Shown: positions 12,105 to 23,444 of the stretch, piece by piece | Numbering within the stretch: the first letter of the stretch is position 1 | Layout: each line of letters begins with the position of its first letter | NCBI GenBank assembly: GCA_963920575.1 | Contig: OY986969.1 | Location: 12,602,615 to 12,666,614, forward strand | DNA: 64,000 bases | From: Narthecium ossifragum | Lineage: Eukaryota > Streptophyta > Magnoliopsida > Dioscoreales > Nartheciaceae | Reading direction: 5' to 3' | Made by a program: the position numbers and the translations under genes | The notes under the pieces: model-generated | Told to the model about the DNA's origin: nothing | The model's input: only the letters and a program-made list of their open reading frames with translations | The model's database searches: none

Positions 12105-12867
12105 GGGGTTGGGTAGTTTGGATTCGGTTCGAATTGTGGTGTCCAGTCAAACTTGATGATAGGCTTAGATGACTGGTACACATGTTGCTTGATGATTATA
12201 GGGGTCGTGTCGGCCTTGAGTCGGATGCTGAGGTGTAGCCCGTGTTCCACTGTGTTGACCCTTGAGTAGAGAGGTTGACTACTTAGCGGTGCTATTTCCC
12301 ACCTGCAGTGTCGTTCCCTGCTTGTGGGCCAGCAGTGTTGTTTCCTGCTACTGAGTGTGACCATGTTCGTGGGCCTCAGGGATATGCGGTGGGGTTATGG
12401 GACTCCGGTATACACCCAGGTCTTACTTGAGGGCGACACTCTTGCGTTTCCCTCTTCCTTCTGTGTGTCGTAGTGTAGAACCCTACTGAGCTTAGTGCTC
12501 ACTCCTATCCGGGCTACGTTTGCAGGTGCAGGCGTTAGCTCTTCTTCAGTGGCCCCTACCGGGCAGGTGATTGGTGGCGCGGCGGCGTCTGGCGGTGTCT
12601 GAGGATCGGTGATCACATTCTACACTTTTGTTATAGTTAGTCTTCTACGAGAGCATGATATATAAACTGTTGTAACCCCTTTAAGGTTTTGGAATATTAT
12701 ATTATATCTGTTGAGGTTTGAAATTATTGTATTATTTAGGGGTGCCTATGAACTGTTTAATGAAACCAGTAAGTTAGAGGGAACCCCTCGCCATTATTTT
12801 CGCAATTAGTTAGGTTCCGGTTCGCGTCGCCCGGCCCGATTGGGCTTTCACGGGTCGGGGCGTGACA

Positions 12868-14091
12868 CCACGAGTCAAGAACAGGGGAAGAATAGGGGAA
12901 GGAAAACACATCTCAAATCCGGCAAACTATACGTAGAGGAACAAAATCCGTGAAGACCCAAAGGCTTAAACCACTGAAGCAGGGTAGAGAGAAGATAACA
13001 TCACAAGGGCTACAAGATCAAGGAAACAGAGATTCCAACCCGGGAGCAAGGGAAAAATAGGACATCCAAACAAGCGCATCAATCCATTAGGCTATGAAAT
13101 CGAAACAATATCCAACCAATCCAAGCCAAACCCACCAGAAGATTCAACAGGAAAAACAAGAGAAGTTTTGAAGTGTTTCCTTAAGCCTCTGCCAACCCAT
13201 GAGCAGGAAGAGGAAAGCCTTGAAAACCCAACGAGAATCCGACGAAACCACAAGCTTAGCATACAAATCCATCAAACCGGAAGGGAGAAAGCAAATCTCG
13301 TCGAAATCCACCATTAACTCAAAGATCTAAGCAACGACATGCAATGGAAGGGGAAGAACAACAACAGAGAAGCCATGCAACCAACAGAGAAGCCAAAAAC
13401 ACCCAGTAGCATGCATCAATCCATACCATGGCAGCAGAGAGAAGAAGAACATCAAACAATCTAAGCTAACATGCTTCAAATGGAGCTTCCGCTAATCTAG
13501 TAGAGTCCTAAACCAGGTTTAGGGAAGTAACCCTACCTCTGGATCACGCGATAGCTGCGGTAGCCACTGTCTCTGGCTCTCCCCCGACGTTGATCGCGGG
13601 TCTCTCCTCCAGCCGCGGTTGCCGTAGCCGTCGCCGTCGCCAAGCTCCTCGTCGTGGTCACCGCAGCCAAGGCCTCCGAGCTCGTCGTCGACGCCGCCCT
13701 CCCTCTCTCGTTCTCTCTGTTTAGTCACGATCCGGGTGCCCTAACGAGAGATGGGTTAAATGGAGGCTTAAGTACTAATAGCTTAAGATTAGATCCTGGC
13801 CGTCCGATCGGCCAGATCTGATCCCAGCTGCTAAAATCTTGATCCTTACGATCGAACCCAGATCCTCCGATCTATGGTGCTCCTAATAGTCTAGTCAATC
13901 ACATACATCATTAAAATACCGTGTGTGCGCTACGCGTGTGTCAAACCAACTCTGCCTAGGCAATTTACCAAATTACCCCCGGAGCCACAACGATCAAAGC
14001 GGATCGCGGAGCAAGGCCAACCGAGCCAAACCAACTGAACCAGACCCTCGACCGACGCGGTCGAACCGGGTTGGAGGTACGGGTCCTCACA
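12868..14091 (-). mobile_element. Reverse Tekay LTR (R1), right piece with 5' end
   Basis: This continues the reverse LTR interrupted at 3,837. It begins with the second CCACG target copy (12,868-12,872). The LTR 5' end, seen on the plus strand as GGGTCCTCACA, is at 14,091, matching the TGTGAGG start of other copies. It is close to the solo LTR at 16,002-19,272 over the last 110 bp. The flank begins GACAC and goes straight into PMD coding sequence. Confidence 0.8.
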
Positions 14092-15464
14092 GACACTCTT
14101 TCCATTACCCTTTTAGACATCGCTCTTTTGATCGGTCTCTCTCCTATCAGCGATCTTGTATCGCCCCATATGGAGCTTTCTTCTCGGGAAACGGTTTTTG
14201 ATTCTGAAAAAAACTATGGTGTTTTTATCAATACATATGCTAAACTTGAAGAGACCGATGAGCCACCAAATGCTCAAGAACGATTAGCATTCATTTATTA
14301 TTGGCTTTGCAAGTTTCTTCTTTGTTTTCCTGCTAAGAGACCGGTTAGGGGTTATATCGGTCTTGCTCAGGAAATCGCTTCTGGAAAGCAAATTTTGTCT
14401 CTTTCCACTTTTGTTCTTTCGGCCATATACAGAGACATCTACCTTACTCTTGAGCAATTGAGAGATGGTGGAAGCCTTACTGGTTTTGGCTCTCTTTGGA
14501 TCGTCCAATTATGGCTTAGAGCCTATTTTCCCAGACTCCACCTACCTCCATCTTCTTCATTGGCCAGAACTCAAGGCCATTTATACCTTTCTTCATCGTT
14601 CATTCCTAAATCCCTCTAACATACTTTTGATTATTTCTATACTTTATCCAATTTTTCTTCCTATCGTCCTTTTAACCATAATTCTCACCTAGCTTGTATT
14701 CGTCCACTCCTCGATCTATCGGCCAATTTGGATGATGAGGATAAAAGATTGGCCTGGGCCCGTTTCTTGGTCACCCGGGACTTAGACTTTGACATGTCGT
14801 GGGGTAAGGCCAACAACAAGTGTAGAGTAGAAGTCTATGCTCCAAACTTTGTCGCCCGCCAGTTTGGATTGAAGCAAGCTTGGCCAGTTCCTCCCTACTT
14901 TGGCTTCAATGTAATCGCTAAAGGTCGATGTGTTTTTCATAGCATCGATAGGGTAGTTACCGTGGAGAAGAGAGACATAGCGCTTTGTAAGCGATTTAAG
15001 CTTACACACTTTGAACCAGTGGTCGACGCTGATCCTATCATCGCCGATGTTTGGACCTCGACCATCAAAGAGCATCTCTTCTCCCAAGACAAGAATGTTG
15101 TCTTCAACAACTTTGTTCCTCCCAAGAATTTCGGACGTAAAAAGTAACCTCTGGAACATGCTGAGGCGGAGAATCGACCTCAGAAGAAAAAGAAAGTTGT
15201 TGCTCCTGCTAAAAAGGTTGAGGAATCACCCAAAAAGAGACGTGGAAAGTCTACTAAAGAGACTTCGTCTCGAAAGAAGAGAAGGATATTACTTGGTGAA
15301 TCCAGGATATTTCAATTGGCCGAGAGGCCTTTGGTCGAGGAAGCAGTGGCCGAGGAAGTGATGGCCGAGGAACCAGAACAACAAGCTCGCTTATCTTCAG
15401 TAGTGAGAGAGGATGTAGGATCGCCAGACAGCAGGCAAAGCAACCAGTCTACTTCTGCTTCCAA

Positions 15465-15536
15465 GTGAGTGTTCTTATTCATTCTCTTGTGTTTTTCCAT
15501 CTTCATATTTTAAACTCACTTTTCTTTGTTTTTCAG
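15465..15536 (+). other. Intron 1 of PMD gene
   Basis: GTGAGT donor and a T-rich TTTTTCAG acceptor, 72 bp. Removing it keeps the reading frame (codon split 2+1). Confidence 0.7.
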
Positions 15537-15717
15537 AGAGAGATCAGACTCCTCTACTCCTTCCCACCTTTTATCTCTTTCTGGTTCTCCCTCCAACTTG
15601 GGTGAGACGACTGCCCCTTAGCGAGTTAAGAAGGATCGTCCTGCAGCGACAAGTCAAGCTGTAGAAGTCGATCAGGAGGAAGGACTCTCAAGGGATCCTC
15701 TTCCAATTGTAGAGCAA

Positions 15718-15830
15718 GTACGTTTCAAGAAAAGGATAAAACACTGTGTTCATAGGAACACCAAAGTAATTGAGTTTATTCTTCTTTCGTACTTTGGTTT
15801 ATCGTCCTTTTCTCATTTTCATGTTTGCAG
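15718..15830 (+). other. Intron 2 of PMD gene
   Basis: GTACGT donor and ATGTTTGCAG acceptor, 113 bp, phase 0. The frame continues into VSHKEKIIISSSEEE. Confidence 0.7.
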
Positions 15831-16001
15831 GTCTCTCATAAAGAGAAAATCATCATTTCATCGTCCGAAGAAGAACAACGGGATGATGTTAACGTCGAAG
15901 ATCTTTTCGACGTTCTTAACTTTACTCCATCCAGACCATGTTTGTCATTTACTGGTCAGATGCTTGTTTATGGTCCATATAATCTTTTGAGGGACCTTGG
16001 T

Positions 16002-19000
16002 TGTCACGCCCCGACCCAGAAAACCTATCCAGATAGAGGCGTGAGCCACCTAAACCTGTTTACTTCATCAATTGGCACACCAAGATATAACTGCTATGAG
16101 TTTAAACAATTTAATTCCTCAAGTTCATAAAATTTTTGACAGAATCCCCTTTATAATTATAACACAGGAAACATGTACATTTGATAATTTTACAACTTTA
16201 TAACTTCGATATTTGACAAATTACAATTAGGACAAAATGATCAATCAATACATTCCTCAAATATCTACATTAAAGAACGTTACAACATTTCTCCAATACA
16301 ATTAAATTAATAATCATACAATTCTGTTCTCGAATATTTCAGATTATACATCAATTTATACATCACCGATTAAAACTGTAAATTAACTGTAGATGAACTC
16401 CTCGAAGCTCCAAGTCCTCGATCACCTCGAAATATCGCGCCATCTTCTAGAAGATCACCTGAAAGAAGGAACTATATCGACCTGCATCGTCGATGCAGCC
16501 AAGGTAGGGTGAGCAACAATGCCCAGTAGGGTTCTACTCTACGTCGCACAAAAAGGAAGGGAAACTGCAACTGTGTCGTTCTCCGCCTAAGTCTAAGGAA
16601 TGCCAAGGGCCCCATAACCCTATCGATGTTCCAAGGGCTCTCGTCATAGACCTCTCTCTTGAACATGTTACCAAGATCACCCTAAGCACCAACAGGGGAA
16701 CGGTACCATGCGGGATCACCCTTACCCAAGAACAAACGAGAGGAAACAAAGACTGCGGGCTCCTGTCCAGGTACCACCCTGCCCAGTCATACCATCTCTC
16801 GCGGGGACACACATGTCAGGGAATGCATCGACAACCGTCCTTAGTACTTGGCCTTGGAGACCGACACGACCTCTACACCTCAAATATAAATATATAATCC
16901 ATAGTCGACTATAGCAATAACCTCAAATGATATCCAACATAATCATTGATGACAATCACGTCCTAATCCTCGACTACCCAAACCCCGGTCCTAGGGCTAG
17001 ATCTGGGCTACCCGAGAACCCCGGATCGGCAATCGAATCCATCGCCTACCACCTAACCTTAATGCTTCTAATGTATTACAACATGCATGAGCCTACACAA
17101 CCAACTAGGCCTAGGTGTCTCTACATGACATCTCATCAAGCATGTCCAATTTAGCATATAAGACATAAAAGAGGGAGCTAAGCTATTAACGTACAACAAG
17201 GAATAACAATTACTTAACCATACGCATAGTACGGGTCAATGCATAACCACCACAAGCAGTCTACATATTTCAATCCCAATTTCGGCATTACAACAACTTA
17301 CACCGCCGTCCGCCAGAAATTATACAATGGGGCACACCCCCATCTATTCAATTCACAGAACACCTCTGGCCTGCAAAATATAAACATTCTCACCAAGAAA
17401 TATAAACGGGCACACCGCCGGCCCTAGGCTTACATGAGATTAGGATGCACAATTGAGACCATTTATATGAAGCTACAAGAACTGATCACCATGCAGTAAG
17501 CCAACATAGAGCTATCCGACTCTGAGATTTGATCATACTTATAGTTAACGATTAATCAATGAAAACCAGCATGACTGACACATAAAGAAAACTTCAGCTA
17601 CTAGGATATTCAATCAACAGAAACATGATCAAACTAGAGCATCCACTTAAATGGAGCATCAGAAGCCAAACGAGCATGGTAGAGGAATATCCAAACTTAA
17701 CGATAGCAACAACATTATCGACCGAAATAGGGCATCATATTGCAAGGCATTGGCATAATATTGGCTGAGAGGGGAAGACCTGCGTATCCTAGTGGCAGTA
17801 CAACATAGCAAGACATGGGTATGAAGTATAGCAGTATGAATAACAGGGGAAAGGAATTAAACCTAGCAGTAGCTCAGCAACCCCTTTTTGGCATTTCATC
17901 AAACAACTATAGGGCTTAATATAGAAGCTAGACCGAGGCAGTCAAGGGACAAGCCTAGCATGGGGGAGGTCTAGCCTAGCAGCGGTTCAACAACCCTCTA
18001 CGGCGTTTCATCGAACATCTATGGGATTATGTCTTCATGCCTTGAGCTAAGGAGACAAGGGGAGGGGATGAGTCACAGTCACCATGGTTGCTAGCGGGAA
18101 TGGGGCTGGAGGTGAAGAGGGGAGTAAAGGAGTAGTTTCCGGGATCAGGCCTCTCTTGGGCATTATGCCGAACACCTGCCGGGCCTAGAGGATGGCCTAA
18201 CCAGAATAAGGGAGGGACATGCACGGTGCTGCACGGTGATAGAAATCCGGCAATAGAGAGATAGTCGAGGCCATGGGGAATAGGAGAGAGGGAAAGGATT
18301 GCCGGAAACTGGGCCGGGCATGGCTTGGCGTCGCACTGAAAGATGGGGCAAGACAATGCGCGAAAAGCCAAGGAAAACAAAGCATGAGCGGATCGTAGGA
18401 AAAACAGAGTAGGAACAAACCGAAAAACAGAGCAAAGCCTGCAGGAAAACAAAACAGAGCCGGAAGCAGAGCACCCTGTGGAAATCCAATCAAGCATCGC
18501 TGGAAACCCAAGGGAAAACGGCACATATCCTCACCGGAAAAACAGGGCAAACATAGCATAGATGCACCCAAGGAATCTAAGTTATCAAACATTCAAATCA
18601 TCCCTATACTAATCTAGTAGAGTCCTAAACCAGGTTTAGGGAAGTAACCCTACCTCTGGATCGTCAACGCCATCGTCTCCTCTGATCGCGGCAAGCTTCT
18701 CTCTCCCTCTCCAGCCGTAGTCAACGTCACCGCTGCCAAGCTCTCTCCTCTGGTCGCCGTCGCTGTGGTTATCCAAGGCCTCCACCGTCGAAGAGGGAAA
18801 CCCACTCGTCGCTGCCGTCCTCTCCTCTCTCCTCCGGTCGCGACCGCCGGCCTCCTCTCCTCCTCTCTTCTCTTCTCTTCTCTCTCGGGCTGAGCCGCCA
18901 CTCCTCTATTGATTTCTCTCTCTCCTCGGGTTAAAGAAGGCTACAGTACCCTAAACTTAACTTAAGCTTTTATATCATCTATTGAATCTTCATCTGGCAG

Positions 19001-19272
19001 TCCGATCGCTCAATCCCCGATCTTTGCGATCGGGCTCAGATCCCGCCATCTGGAGCACTCCTAAGGATCTAATCAAGCACATACATCATCACAGGGCCAT
19101 GTGTGCGCTACACGTATGTGGAACCAACTCCATCAAGGGTAATTTACCAGATTACCCCCGGAGCCGCAACGATCAACGAAGGTCGCGAAACAAGGCCAAC
19201 CAAGCCCAAAACCAACAGAACCAGACCCTCGACCCAAGCGGTCAGACCGGGTTGGAGGTATAGGTTCTCACA
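16002..19272 (-). mobile_element. Tekay solo LTR S4, reverse orientation
   Basis: The plus strand reads TGTCACGCCCCGACCC at the left and GGTATAGGTTCTCACA at the right, so the LTR points to the minus strand. It is 3,271 bp, the longest Tekay LTR here, flanked by TTGGT (15,997-16,001 and 19,273-19,277). It interrupts exon 3 of the PMD gene, whose frame is restored exactly when the LTR and one TTGGT copy are ignored. Minus-strand ATATAAAA is at 18,968-18,975, with CGATCG-rich sequence upstream (about 18,995-19,050). Confidence 0.92.
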
Positions 19273-19559
19273 TTGGTGATATTCAATTATCATCTGAAAC
19301 AGCTCCTCCTGGTGTATCGACCTTACAACCCATGGTCGAGACATCACCTGTTCTAGAGCTATTGGCCAGTGGTGTTGAACCCAGCGCTAATGTGCCCTTC
19401 AGTTCTTCACCAATTGACATTCCCGTCGCCACACCCACTCCAATCCCCACATCACCAACGATAATAAGCGAGAGCGCTTTAGTGGTTTTGCCTACTACAG
19501 TTACGTCGACATCGATCAACACCCCCCAAGCCGGTCCATCCACTTTGACTTCAGATGAG

Positions 19560-19638
19560 GTATGAACTAACTCTTAGCTAGTCAAATTTGTACTTATGAT
19601 CGATATCGATCATGACTTCTAATCATTTATAAATTTAG
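19560..19638 (+). other. Intron 3 of PMD gene
   Basis: GTATGA donor and AAATTTAG acceptor, 79 bp, phase 0. The next exon starts DDMADLVNF. Confidence 0.65.
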
Positions 19639-20355
19639 GACGATATGGCTGACTTGGTCAACTTCATCCATTTACTTAATGACTCATGGCGAGCTCAACT
19701 TTCTGGAAAGCAAACTGCTCCTGATCCTGCGTCTATCCAAAAAGGTCAACATCATGACATCAGACGGGCTCTGGCCGACTGTATGATCATTTTGGACAAG
19801 CCGCTAGAGGAAGACTTTTCAGCATCAGATTATGAGACTCTTGAGAGATCGACAGCCGTATTTTTGAAGATCGACCTTGAAGTGTTAGGTCTCTCGGCCC
19901 GGGAGGTAGACACTATCCGAAGCTTAAAGTTGACGATTGAAAGTTTGGATGCGGAAAGGAAAAATTTAACCAACGAGCTCGTCCTTGTTGGAGAACGCCG
20001 AGAGCGGTGAACACTCCTAAAGAATAGGATCGACAATAATATGAATAAACTGTCGACGAACTTGGATGCCATCGGCGAGAGAGAATCAGATATTTCCAAA
20101 GTTGATGCTCAAATCAAAGAGCTAGAAGCTCAAATCCTTCAGCTCAAAGCTCAAAGGAATTATCTTGTCAAAGAGAGTAGGCAAATAGGCCAAGAGAGCG
20201 GTAAAGATATCGAAGAGTACAATGCACTTGAAGCTGATTCCTCCAAAGACCGCATAATCAAAATCAACGCTGATCTGGTCAAGAACAAGTATCGGCGTAA
20301 AGAAGTCAGGGAAAATATCGCTCGTATCTCTCAACATCTGTCCATGAGGAGATAG

Positions 20356-20496
20356 TTTGTAATCGTTGAATTGTTGTTCGATCACTTTGTAATAAACAAA
20401 TATTTTGTTAATTGCTATCGTCCATTTTGTAATGAACAAAATTTTTGTTAATTGCTATCGTCCATTTTGAGGACGTCGTTCTTCTATGCTTTTGTT
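20356..20496. repeat. Spacer between convergent ORFs with about 38-bp tandem duplication
   Basis: Only about 140 bp separate the PMD stop (20,353-20,355) from the Tat-1 pol stop (20,497-20,499). The spacer contains two near-identical units of about 38 bp, each with TTAATTGCTATCGTCCATTT. Both 3' ends converge here, so the duplication may carry termination signals, but that is inference. Confidence 0.7.
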
Positions 20497-21483
20497 TTAC
20501 ATTGATGGATAATATTTTTTAAGGTATCAACCATTTATCATTGATCGATGTAACCGACCATCAATAGTCCTTAGTTGATATAACCCATTAGGCAATACTT
20601 GATCGATCAAATATGGTCCTTCCCAATTGGGCGACCACTTTCCATATTTGGGATCATTCCGATCTATAGGTAAGACCGTTATCCACACTAAGTCTCCTTC
20701 TTGAAAGCGTTTTGCTACTACTCTTTTATTATAGATATCGGCCACTTTCAACTTTTGTGCTTCAATATTTTCTATGGCAATAGCTCGTTGTTCGTCGAGC
20801 TCCAAAAGATTGTACATCAATGCCTCTTCATACTCTTCACTAGTTCAGCGATCTTGTTCTAAAACTCTGGGTGATAGAACATTAATCTCAGCAGGTAGAA
20901 CCGCCTCTTGACCATATACCAATTGGTAAGGCGTAACCTTAGTGCTAGACTTAGCTATAGTTTTATGTGCCCATAATGCTCTCAATAACCTTTCATGCCA
21001 TTGCCTTGGGTTATCGTCCATCATCTTTCTTATGATTGACTTGATGGTTTTATTGGACGCTTCAGCTTGTCCATTAGACTGGGCATAATATGGTGTAGAA
21101 TTAGTCATGTTAATTTTGTACTCAGTCAAAAAATTCTTGACCTTAGAACTTACAAACATCGTTCCTTGATCGGTCACAATTGTTTGTGGGATGCCAAACC
21201 TACATATGATATTCTCCCAGATAAAATTTATCACCTGATCATCAGACACTGTTTTTAATGGGATAGCCTCTACCCATTTAGTAAAATAGTCTGTCTCTAC
21301 AATTACAAATTTGTGCAACATGGACGATGGAGGATATATCTTTCCTATAATATCTATCGCCCAACATCTGAATGACCAAGGCTTTACAATGATCGATAAC
21401 TCACTTGATGGTGCTCACTGTAATGGGCCATGCCTTTGGCACGATTCACATCCTTTTGCATACATGGTACATTCCTCCCCCAT
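20497..21483 (-). pseudogene. Tat-1 integrase, catalytic core and C-terminus
   Basis: This is the minus-strand end of Tat-1 pol. Visible motifs are TDYFTKWVEAIP, the second catalytic Asp in IVTDQGTMF, and the Glu region as NGQAEASNKTIKSI, so Glu follows Gln-Ala. A C-terminal GDLVWI...GKWSPNWEGPYLI domain follows. In-frame stops occur at 20,845-20,847, 20,527-20,529 and in the segment just right of 21,321. The zinc-binding part is at 33,312-33,578, split off by Athila-1 at target site CCCAT. The normal pol end appears to be 20,497. Confidence 0.85.
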
Positions 21484-22921
21484 TGATAAGTCACTAAATG
21501 TTCATGATTCAACCTCTTAACTTAGCTTTGTTAGGCCTAGAGTGTTTGTATTTGATAGCTTGTTAGTTGATTTCAGGTTTAATCATGCTTTGAGGAGAAA
21601 TGCAAGAAATTCGGTTAATATGCTGAAATACACTGCTCTGTCGACTGTTAGCATAATATTCACCAGATATTATTCTTATCTCCAAATATTTTGCAATTTG
21701 AATGAAAGCTAATAGACATCAAGACGTACAACTTTCATGTTGAACACTTTCAGAGATTCCAGATGGATTGATAGCAGTTTTGGAAAAGATGAAGATAATT
21801 AGCTGTTGGAAGACTGGCCCGTCGACGCCTGGGAGAATATTCGTCAAATATTCTAGTTAAGTCCAAATATTGTAAACTCTTCGGGAGAGGACAGAGAACT
21901 TCCAGAGCTACATCTTTTGTGTTGGAATCATTCTCAAATTATGAACCGGTTGAGTCCAGTCGCGATTGGAAGGAGCTGTCAGGGTTGGACCAGGAATTCC
22001 GAGTTGTACTTGAGGTCTAACTTAACCCTAAAACCCTAATCCGGGAATTAAGATATAAAAAGGGTTTTGTGGCTGGAAAACGGGAGGCCTCCATAGAGAA
22101 AAACAGAGGAATTCAGATTGGAGAAGAAGACGGAGATGTGGTGTAGATCTCAAGCTTTCTTCATCGAATACATGGCCTTCATCCCAAAGATGAGTGGCTA
22201 ATCTTCTAGATCTAGGGATCTCATGAAACTCTAGTATAACTTTCTGTATTTTCTAGTTGATTCTTGTATTCCTTTCTCATAGACATGATCTTATGGATTT
22301 GAATTTATTGATAATAGAGTTGATGGAAGTATTTCCCTTGACGTATTTTGTGTCCTACTTGATTGCTGTGCTTGATGGTAGAGTTCCATAAGATGGTTTT
22401 CATGTGGTTTTTGAAATGCTTTTGAGATAATCTATGCTAAGTAAAGATAGATTGTACTCAGGTTAAGTCCGAAGACAATCTATGCTACACGAAGATAGGT
22501 TATGCCTTAGGTAGTCATCAACTTTCTTTTAGGGTTTCATGTGAGCTTAAGAAGCCATGATTCCATAATGTCTAGAGAAGAAGCAAGATGATAATTAGAG
22601 AATACAGGAAGTGAAGCTAGAGTGGATTGAGGGTTCCCTAGGTTGTTTCTCTCATTGATCTATTTCAACCTCTTTAATTGCTTTCGTAATTAGTTTTAAT
22701 TAATCAATTTCTGAAAACCCTAAATCAATCCTTCTTCGCTTTAGGATTAGAGTGTTGAGAGTTAATTCTGATTTTTCTTCATTCGTAAACAAGTTTTCCC
22801 TGAGGATCGACCTCATATTTCACCATTATTCTATCTTCTTAATTTAGTGCTGAAAGAAAGGTTTTTAAATTTCTAAATTGCGTTTTACATCCGTTTTAAC
22901 GACGACGTTTGTGAGCGATCA
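21484..22921 (+). repeat. Athila-1 5' LTR
   Basis: 1,438 bp, TGATAAGTCAC...GTGAGCGATCA. U3 ends in TATAAAA at 22,054-22,060, preceded by a telo-box-like CCCTAAAACCCTAA. It shows no ACGGTCGA array, unlike the LTRs of Athila-2. Confidence 0.95.
22054..22060 (+). promoter_or_regulatory. TATA box of Athila-1 5' LTR
   Basis: TATAAAA lies about 20 bp downstream of a telo-box-like CCCTAAAACCCTAA (22,026-22,039). The same arrangement is in the 3' LTR at 32,448-32,454. Confidence 0.65.
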
Positions 22922-22926
22922 ATTTT

Positions 22927-22944
22927 TGGCGCTGTTGCCGGGGA
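22927..22944 (+). other. Athila-1 primer binding site (tRNA-Asp type)
   Basis: TGGCGCTGTTGCCGGGGA starts five bases after the LTR. It matches the complement of the plant tRNA-Asp 3' end except for one base (T instead of C), a usual Athila primer site. Confidence 0.85.
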
Positions 22945-23444
22945 CAATCTTTTGATTTACAACGGAGTATCGATTTAATCTTCTCTTAACTCTTTTTCTG
23001 AGCATAGTTTGATTTTTGTTTTTATTTACGTCATTTTACATTTTTTTAGGATTTTTGTGATAATTTTCTGGAATTTTCGCAGCGCTGGAACGATCCTACG
23101 TTGAAGACTACTGACGGTCGACCGCGACATCGACCGCCAGATCGACCGTCGCCCTCTACGATAGCCACGGTCGACCGCGACATCGACCGCGACATCGTCC
23201 GTGCGTCTCTGTCAAAAATAAAGCCTCCCACGGTCGATACGAGGATCGACCGTCGCGTCTTCAAAGAAGGTTGCACAGTTCCACGGTCGACCGCGAGCCA
23301 TCCACGGTCGACCGCGAGATCGACCGTGAGCGCATTCAGGTTAGTTTTATTGTTTTAAATTTCTCTCCTTTCAATCTTTGTTTTCCGAATTTTCTCCTCC
23401 TCCGAACATTCTGTTTTCTTTTTCTCTTTGTGCTTTGATCTTGC
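22945..23444 (+). other. Athila-1 leader with palindrome array
   Basis: This untranslated leader runs from the primer site to gag. At 23,112-23,332 it holds about six GGTCGACCG/CGGTCGA palindromes. On the minus strand the segment near 23,170-23,230 reads as the full shared module: GACAGAGACG, CACGGACGATG, then paired GGTCGA units. Confidence 0.8.

Larger units (their letters stand above)
3838..12867 (+). mobile_element. Tekay solo LTR S1, split by three nested LTRs
   Basis: It begins TGTGAGGACCTGTCC and ends GGGTCGGGGCGTGACA, flanked on both sides by the 5-bp duplication CCACG (3,833-3,837 and 12,868-12,872). Its own sequence is 3,838-4,416, 8,206-9,249 and 12,110-12,867, about 2.38 kb in total, close to the 2.34-kb Tekay LTR at 40,164. 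No internal coding region remains, so it is a solo LTR left by LTR-LTR recombination. It sits in a reverse Tekay LTR. Its left segment holds GGATCGATCC palindromes and a CT-rich tract (about 4,150-4,330). Confidence 0.88.
14092..20355 (+). pseudogene. Tat antisense plant-mobile-domain (PMD) gene, 3' part
   Basis: This gene is convergent with Tat-1 pol and lies between pol and the lost 3' LTR, where Tat elements are known to carry extra antisense ORFs. Four exon blocks share one phase: 14,092-15,464; 15,537-15,717; 15,831-16,001 plus 19,278-19,559; and 19,639-20,355. Canonical GT...AG introns of 72, 113 and 79 bp separate them. The first block has PMD-like features (ITLLDIALLIGLSPI, LWIVQLWLRAYFP, YAPNFVARQFG). 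Later parts are basic (KKRRGK), then Ser/Thr/Pro-rich, then a C-terminal coiled coil. In-frame stops lie at 14,617, 15,145, 15,619 and 20,008, and a solo LTR splits exon 3. The N-terminus was displaced by the LTR ending at 14,091. PMD function is unknown here. Confidence 0.75.

Noticed and set aside
18027..18592. Overlapping minus-strand ORFs of 108-165 codons in S4
   Set aside because: Three phases are open together in a Tekay LTR interior; Cys/Phe/Ser-rich translation without conserved motifs.
22927..22944. tRNA gene fragment
   Set aside because: It is only the 18-nt primer binding site next to the LTR; no tRNA cloverleaf is present.
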